From: Asterias amurensis
Taxonomy: Eukaryota; Echinodermata; Asteroidea; Forcipulatida; Asteriidae
Direction: 5' to 3'
NCBI RefSeq assembly: GCF_032118995.1
Contig: NC_092665.1
Coordinates: 8,179,501 to 8,243,500, forward strand
Length of the DNA: 64,000 nucleotides
The notes beneath the pieces are model-generated. The model was not told the DNA's origin. It searched no databases and was given only the letters and a program-made list of their open reading frames with translations. Position 1 is the first letter of the stretch; each line of letters starts with the position of its first letter. Position numbers and translations under genes: made by a program. Positions 26,501 to 35,500 of this stretch are shown here, one piece after another.

Positions 26501-29500
26501 CTCGTAAAAGTTAAACCGGTTCGGGTCTATGTGGGTCTAAGTTAGTACGCTGTCTGAACATACTTTTTTTCTTTTTTTTTTCAATTCAATATTGGTTTAT
26601 TTTCATAAAAAAATACAAGACCAAATAAAAAGTCATAGACTAATGGCATTTGGTTAACAATAAAATTACATCAAAAATATATGTACAAGTTTACATGATA
26701 AAACAATAATTATTATTAAAAATATTATTTACAACTTGAAAACACCAGCACTAAAAATAAGTGGCAGCTTCAAAATAGCGCCCTCTTCACTGTGGTTTAT
26801 GCAGCCCTGTTGCCTGATGCAGATTTATTAATCTTTTTGTTCACACCAAGATTATTTTTGTTCTTTCCCTATGGTGCTCGCAGCTACAAACTGTACATAT
26901 TTTTTTCAATGATCATATTGCAGAAACAAACCTTGTTCACTTTTTATGTTAGTGCAGTGAAATTAAGAATGAATACGTAGTTGCAACTTACAATTGTCTT
27001 GATCCATCAGATGTTCTACCTCTGCCATAGTGAAGCTAACAGTACTACCAAGACCCTGTCTCCTTCTTGCTTCTTTCTGTTTATTGTAACGCTCCCATCC
27101 AGCAGCCTCTTCCTCTGCTGACAAATAACTTATCTTTGGTATAGGAAGGACCTTACCCAAAGTCTTCACACTTGTAGGTACATACCATAGGGTTGCCTTG
27201 TTAGTCATTCTTTTGGTGCCTGAGTGAAAAATGTCATGGTTTAAGATGTGACATTAAAATAAAAGATATTATAAGGTCAAAACCAGCTTTGATTTCTTCA
27301 GTTACATTGGCCATGAACGTACTTTCTACATATTGGGAGAATCCCTTGACCTGCAAAGCAAAAAGTCTTTCATTATAACATTTCAACCCTAATCCTAGTC
27401 AAAGTCCTAGTTAATGAAAAATGGACTTGAGACCACAGATCATGATGAGACTAGCCTCGAGTCCTCCAGGACTGTGTCAGTGATACCATAGTGCCATTGT
27501 CGTCAACTGCCACCTCCTCGCATGCTCCCAGATGGTTGATTGAAGTTTACAATTTCAACACATACCAAGGATTTGCTTTGGGCAGACAGCCTCGACACTT
27601 AAAAACATATTCATGTAAATTGTCCCATACGACCTAATACATGGTTAAAGGTACAACCAAAAACTAATGACAGAACATGATAAACCTATGCTTATATTCA
27701 TAAGGTGTACCAGCCTGGTTCAGATCTCATTAAGTGTTTTATAATGAAATATCTCTCTCTCTCTCTCTCTAGTCGACCGAGGTCGGAATCATGTTGGGGC
27801 TCGCAGGTACTTGTAGTTTTCATCTTCGTTTAGTTGCACACTGCTACTTGTTTTGATGTCAATTTTGTCATTGGTGATGATATTGATTGTTAGATATTCG
27901 GTTTTTGACTCATTAAGTCTTAGGCCCACACTTCCAGCATGCCTTTCAACATTTCTCAGTAGCTCTTGGCCATTGCGCTGATCATCGCTGCAAAGGCAAA
28001 TATCATCAGCGATATCCAGATCACATAGGACTTCTTTAGGGTATCTGGAGCATTTCTTTGGTTGAGTGTAAAACCTTGTCGCTCTGCGTCTGTGGTTGAC
28101 TTCCTCATTATGTAGTCCAATTAAATAATGAACAAAAATGGGGCAAGTGTGTCGCCTTGTAAAACTTCTTCTTTGATTTTGAAGGGATCAGTATGGCTTC
28201 AGGAGAAAGAACAATTGCTTCAGTGTTTTCGTGCATGGCTTGGATTGCGCAGACCATCTTCATGGTATTCTATACGCCCTCAGTATTTTGAACATTTTCC
28301 CCCTGTGAATTGAATCAAATGCCTTTCGAAAGTCGACAAATGTTACCATGAGGGGAAGATTGTGGATAACTGCTTCTTCCATTATGCGCCTCAGAGCTAG
28401 GATGTGTCCAACAGTACCCCTGCCTTTCCTAAATCCATTTTGGTTCCATTTTAGCTTCTCTTCAAAAGGGATTCTGCATCTGTTGAGTATGAGTCTTTGT
28501 ATATTTTAGCTGCAATAGGGGTCAGGCTTACACCTCTGTAGTTGGTGGCCAGATTAAGGTTGTCCTTCTTGGGTAGAGGGACTATGCCGCTTCTTGCAAA
28601 TTCGAGTGGTTTTTCTGTTGAGTTTAGTATGAAGTTGCAAAGAGATAAAAGAATAACTTTGAATAACTCTGCCAGAATTCCTGTGGAACTTCATCAAGAC
28701 CTGGAGCTTTGCCAGCCTTTGAAGCCTTGAAAATCGCATTGAGCTCTTCCATAGTGAAACTCTCTGATTTCTAGGTCACAGTCGGAAACAGTTTCAATGC
28801 TTTCACTGTCGTCTAGTATTGAAGGTTCTTCTCCCAGTAGAGCTTCAAAATGGTCTTTCCACTGTTTCTGTCGTTCCTCGGGTGTATTGCCGTTAAGCCT
28901 TCCTTGGGTTTTTGTTTTTCTACCAGTCATGTGGTCAATTGTTTTCCAGGCTGCTGATGGATTGTTCCGATTGAAGTTGTCAGATACTTCATCAAATCTT
29001 TCTTTGTAGTAGTCACTTTCTGCTGTTTTGTAGGCTTCAGAGAGCTGGCTTTTTAGTTTTTGTACCTCGCTTTGTTCGGTTGCCATTTGCAGTTGTTCTT
29101 TCGCATCGGCAACTGATTCATTGTTGTACAGGGTTGCTGCTTTAGTTCTCCGCTTCCTTTTTGGGAGAAGTTTAGGGGCCACCTCTTTATTTGCTTGTAC
29201 CAGGTATGTGTACTCTTCACATGGGTCTGTGGTGTTGATTGAGAGTGCAGAAAATCGGTTTTGAACAGCAACGGTGAACTTCCTCTGCAATTCTGCATCT
29301 GTTCGAAGAACTTTCCAGTCTAGCATCATTCTTTTCTGAGTCGATTGTTTTGGTGCTCTTAGGCTCAAGACTATGCGGCAGGTGAGGATACGATGATCTG
29401 AGCCAACACTTCCGAATGAGCTGTAGGCTTCGATGTTACGAATGCTATTTTTCCATTTAGTTCTCACCAAGATGAAATCTAACTGTGCGTGGTAGCCTGA

Positions 29501-32500
29501 TGGATATGTGAAGGTCCATAGTCACTCTTTTGGTTTCTGGAAATTTAAGTTAACAGGAGTGAGGTCAGTTTTGTCGATGAGGTCTTGAAGGAAGTCGCCG
29601 TTTCGGTTTGTACATTTGTGGAATATATACTTGGCAGTAGAATGGCCAACCTTGGCGTTCATGTTTCTTCCAATTAGAAGAAAGTTGTGCTTTGGAATTC
29701 CTTCTATAGCTGTTTTGAGATGTCTGTAGAATAGTTTTGCCTTGTCTTAGCAGCTGGCGTTTGTTGGGCTGTAGCAGGTGATGATGGTAGTGACTGGGCT
29801 TCCACTGAATGATGCTTTGAGTATTCTAGCGGAGATCTTTTCCACATTTTGTAGACATTTGCTGGCATGGGGACGCAAATGTCCCACTCCCCCAACTGCT
29901 GCACAAATTTAATTTCTAGTTGTAAAAGATGTTAGTAACAACCAACCGTTATGAAGTATAAGACCTGTGCCAGCCATGGAATGGATAGTGCATTGTTTGC
30001 TGTTGAAACATAGAGCTCAAACTTTTCAGAGAAAGTTTAATCCCCAAAATTCAGAACAAATTTTGCTTAGGTAAATATTTATGAATATCAATACACAATG
30101 GCTTGAAGTAAAATTATCTCATACGGTCACCAACCAAAAATGTGACAAAGATATTTATGAGACTACTGTTTCTAAATTGTTTAAACAAAAACAGCAACAT
30201 TTTGAATTGTTTTGTAACATTTTTTTTCTAGTATACCTTCCCAGTCATATACCAACAGCTTACTGCTGTCACCCAAATCTATTTGAATCTGGACAGTAGA
30301 GTGCTCTCAAAAAATCTTTTAAAAGATGACTTAATACTTGTCAGAATTAAATCAAAGACTCAACCATATATACTGTAAAGATTACTTCCTGCACATTGAC
30401 TGACCCTTTCCAACAATAATACAGAAGATGTTTTCCTCTAGGCCCCACATGAAGTTATCTGCTATACGATGATGTAACCTTCATGTATGTGTACTCTATG
30501 CAGCTCATCCTCTTCATTCTTACCATGCATTACATCCTCTGCCCATACTCGTACTTGTACTTCCATGGAGTGGTATGCTGTGTGTGTTATCTCTGCATGA
30601 AGTTGGGCAACTTCTCCTATATACATAGGTTGTACAAAGTCCGTCTTCTCCACCCGTACTAGACCTGCCACACACTGCTCAAATTCATCCTCTGATGTGG
30701 ATTCCTATATTAATGTCGATGCAAAAATATCATCAACGTGAATCATGCAGTGACATTTCTTGATCACGTATACACAAGGCATACATGAGAAAATAACCCA
30801 TCAGCTGCTTGTTTAGTTTGAAGCGTACAATGTTCCTTGATAAAGTAATGTTATCTTTAAATTGCTACAGATCTTAAGATGGTGTTTCATGGCCAAGCAG
30901 TCAAGTACACCAGACTCAATTGCTAGGGTTTCTGACAATCAGAGTGTGGGTTTTAGTCCCAGTCTTGACACTTATGCTGTATTAGACTGTGCTACCCTCT
31001 CTATAGAGTCGCTTGAGGGCCCCCTTCAAGCTAGCCAGAGGGTGAGTTTTTTCTAACTCACATGGTTTTTAACACCATTGCAGCCATCCTTACATAAATG
31101 AATTTGATCCACGATTTACTACTTATAGAACACTCTCCTCAATTTTAGTCATCACTTTAGACACTTCGAACCACAGTCATGTAAGTAGAGCTATTCCCTA
31201 GGCTTTTACAAAATTATTTATCACAGCTTGCCAAAACGATGTTTTTCTGGGTCAATCTGCTCTATATTTGAATTTGTGCCTCACCTAGATTCACCCCCGT
31301 ATTTAATTCAGCAAATAGGTTCAGATTTCTCAGACTTTTGGAACTCCATATTCTTGTAGATATTGCATTTCCACCTGGTCATTCCATGAATAAGTGTATT
31401 TTGGTCTTTTAATATCGATACTTAGTAGTTAAGGAGCGATCCCTGTTTCTTATTTACGAACATACCACTACTGGCCAAATTGGTGGAGCCATCCCTGTTT
31501 TTAAGGATTTGGCTTGTATTTACCATTTAAAGGTATTTTCGTATTTTTAACTGTTTTCTCATAAACATTGTTACTTGTTTTTTGTTTTAAAGACTATTGA
31601 GAAGCAAACAAAGGTTTTCTCATGTAGGCCTATTTCTTACAGTTCATTGTGAAATAAAGATCAGCTTTGGAAACTGGAGCTCTGAACTCTGGCAGACTCA
31701 AATTTATTTTATTGTTGAAACTAGCTGGCAATTTTGGGTTACGCTACACCACACGCTACACCCTCTTAACCCAGTACATATGCCAAGCAAGACACTAAAA
31801 TGGAGGCAGGTGCTATATTTGAACAGCTCTGCAAACACCATGTAGAATCAGCACTTTGAGATGCCATTGGGCGCGATGAAAGCACTGTAAAAATTGTGCA
31901 TATTGTTAAACTGCATAAACTGCTTTTAAAACTCAGTGGGTCCATATTGTAACATTCAACCGTACTTCCAAAAGAATCATGGCATTGAAATCACATTACT
32001 CAAAGCATGTCTGAAGCTTTGCATCCAGTGTGGAAAATAGGAACAAGTAACATGAACTACTGAACTTGCAGAAACAACCATGATTTAATCTCTTTTACAA
32101 TAAGCCAGGGTGGTCTCAAACAGTAATACTCTGCTCATCTTCATGCATTTGAAATATCAAAATATTTGTTTGTCTCCTGCAAGACGAGCAGAGTTTACAC
32201 GTACTGTGTGAAACAACAAGACCACATTGTTGTCTCTTTTCAGAGCCAATACTCCTCCCAAAAGAAATTTACTCATCATCTGCAAGATTAAAGGTACACC
32301 TTGCCTTGGATCGGTTGAGTTGGTCTTTGAAAAGTGTTTGTAACCGTTAGTTATAAATTGCAATCGGTAGAAAGATGTTGTAAAAGTAGAATACAATGAT
32401 CCACACAAAAGTGCCTCGAAAAGTTACCTCGTTGACTAACACGGTCGGCCATTTATGGGAGTCCAATTTTTGACTCCCATATAAATGACTGACCGTTTTA

Positions 32501-35500
32501 GTTCGCACAGTAAAAGGAAAACCACCCAATTTCGAGGCAAATTTGTGTGGATCATTGTATTCTACTATTAGAACATCTTTCCAGCATGCATATTTTTTTT
32601 ATAAAAACCGGTAACAAATGGTTTTTTATAGACCAACTCATCCGATCCAAGGCAGCGTGTCCCTTTAAATACATTGTAGATACTTGCTTTTATTATTATT
32701 ATAATAGTTATTATTTATTATTATTCCTAGTTATACTGACGTGTCTCCTCATGACATTACAGTGTCTAGTTGAAACAATCAGGCCTGCTTGTTCAATCAT
32801 CTTCAAAATAACACCTCCATGAACATTTCCTGATATATTGGCATCTTGTGGACCCATCAATCTGTAGTAATCAAAATAAAAAACAAACTTATCACAGACT
32901 CATACTTTTGCAAATAACATAGTAAATGAAAAGGTCAGTTAGAAAGGTGTTTGGGTTTGAACAAAGACAATTTTACTGGAGCGAGACTTGAAACACAAAC
33001 AATGATCGGGTGATGAATAATACTAATAGGCAGAACATTTAGTCAGCACCGGCTTTCTTTCAGCAAACTTCAACAATAAAACAATGCAGTGACTGCTTTT
33101 GGGGACTAGATCAAATTTTACTGTGACAAACATTAGTTTCCGTATCCACAGACATTATGACACATTGAACCCATCCCATTGAAATAGCACCCGGGCTAGT
33201 CATCTTGCCTTGCTCTCTACCAACCGCCACGCCTCTACTCAAGCTTGCGATCAGCTTCTGACAACACACGCCTGACAACACCCAACCATCAGAACACTCT
33301 CATCTGCTCACAACCCGACTTTATCCTTTATTGCTCCTCGAATGTGGAACAACCTCCCAGTACGCATCAAAATTGTAACTCTTTGCCATTGTATTTAGGC
33401 CTACATGTATATCAAAGGAGGTCCTGTTTTCAAGGTGTCCTTAAAATCGTGGCAAATCTTTTACCTCTCTGTGCGCAATGTAAATAGTCCCTAGATAAAA
33501 AATTTGTGGTTTTATTTGCCAAGCAAAGACTCGCCTCTCCCTTGACCAAAACTTAGAAACACGAAAGGCTCCACTGGTTATTTGCCCTTGTAATGCCCTT
33601 GTAATGCAAACTGCTTGCTTTAGAGTCATACACAGAGTCTCACAGAACACTTGTAGTCACTGCAGATGTTTCTTCCTGGTATGGCTTTACCGGGAAACCA
33701 TTCTTTCTTGAAAACAGGAAAAACTCAAAACAAATGGGACCAGTTGAAGTCATTGAAGATTGGTGTGTGGTGTGAAAATTTCAATGTCCATCAAGTTTTA
33801 ATATAATTATGTTTGCATACTTCATATACACAAATAAAGATAATAGATCGATCCAGTAGGCTCCGCCCACAACGCACGTGTGAGCAAGAACACGTGGGGC
33901 TCTCCAATGCCTTCCTGCACAACTCTGCCCCGTGCGCCAAGATACGCGCACGCATGTCGGACCTTATTTGTCGGACCTTCGTTGCGTTGTGAATGGTCAA
34001 TACGCAATGGGGCAGAGCTTATTGGATTGGTCTGTTAAGGCATCGTTATATATTTATTAGGCATCATTTTTTCAAAAATTAGGCATATATATATACCGTG
34101 AAAACAGGTAAGAATACTAGTAGTTCCATTTGTTTTGCTCTTTTCAGCGCTTTGATCTTGATGTAAAGGCACTTTATAAATATTTTGTTGTCTCTGTCCT
34201 TACTCATAGATGTAGTATACACATGATGTAAGTTAGGATGGGTTACTTGTCCTAACTGCTGAGCCTGCTTAGTTTCTGAATGTGGACAATTTTCCTGTTA
34301 TCCTACTGAAAACACATCAGACATGACACCAGGATAGATTAGCATGATATTTTTAGGTGTGTCAGAAAATTACAAGGGATTTCAGAATATTATTCTAGCC
34401 CTGGTTTTACAAATGGTTTGGAAAAGTTTCCGTATGGCGCCACCACTTTTTCATTCGATAGTACATCTAATTTACCTCAATCTCCGTGGAGGCTGGTCAT
34501 CTTGCCACCTAGCTAGCTAGCCACCTAGCTAGCTCGCCACCAAAAAAGCCGCCCCCTGCCAAAGTCGCCCCCTAACCGGCTCGCCCCGAGTTGTTACAAA
34601 GTCGCCCCCTGACAATGTCGCCCCCAGCCAATGTCGCCCCCCTAGCAAATTTGCCCCCAGAAAATAATTTTAAAGGGTTCTTTCAGGTTCTTTCAGGTTC
34701 TTTCGGGTTATCAAGTGGAGAGGAGAAGCTGGCAAGGGGGGCGACCAGACCCTGCAACCCCTGATGATCCTGAACACCCGGCAGCTACATGTACTCTCCC
34801 CATCAAAACTGAAGATTTTACTACAGCCGAAGTGAGGAAAGCCATCAAAACGATGAAAAACAACAAGTCACCAGGCATTGATTGTATCACTGCAGAAATG
34901 CTGAAAGCAGGTGGTGAGGAATCCATTCAGTGGATGTGCACGATCTGTAACCAAGTGTGGAAGTCCGGAATTGTCCCAGATGACTGGAAAGATGGCACTA
35001 TCATCTGTACCCCAAAGAAAGGAAGCCTTGCTGATTGCGACAACTGGAGGTGTGTAACCTTAACTGTCTGTTCCTGGCAAAGTTGATTCTGCAAGATGAT
35101 TCTGAATCGGTCTGTGACCTGGTAGATAATGGGCTTCGTGAGGAACAGGCAGGTTTCAGACCGAAATGCTCCTGTGCAGAACAGATCTTTACTCTCGGTC
35201 GCATCATTGAGAAGAGCCAGGAGTTCCAGGTGCCTCTTGCAGTCAGTTTCATTGACTTCAGTAAGGCTTTTGACAGTATTCATAGGCCTTCCTTGTGGGG
35301 AGTACTCCTTTCATATGGCATTCTGGAGAGGATAGTCAAAGCGATAGGAAACATCTAATGACAACTCCCGCTGCCGTGTTTGGACCGAAGACAGTCTCAG
35401 TGACTGGTTCCAGGTACTAACTGGTGTGCGCCAAGGCTGTATCCTGTCTCCTATTCTATTCGCTGTGGCCGTTGATTGGGTTCTGAACAAAGCTACAAAG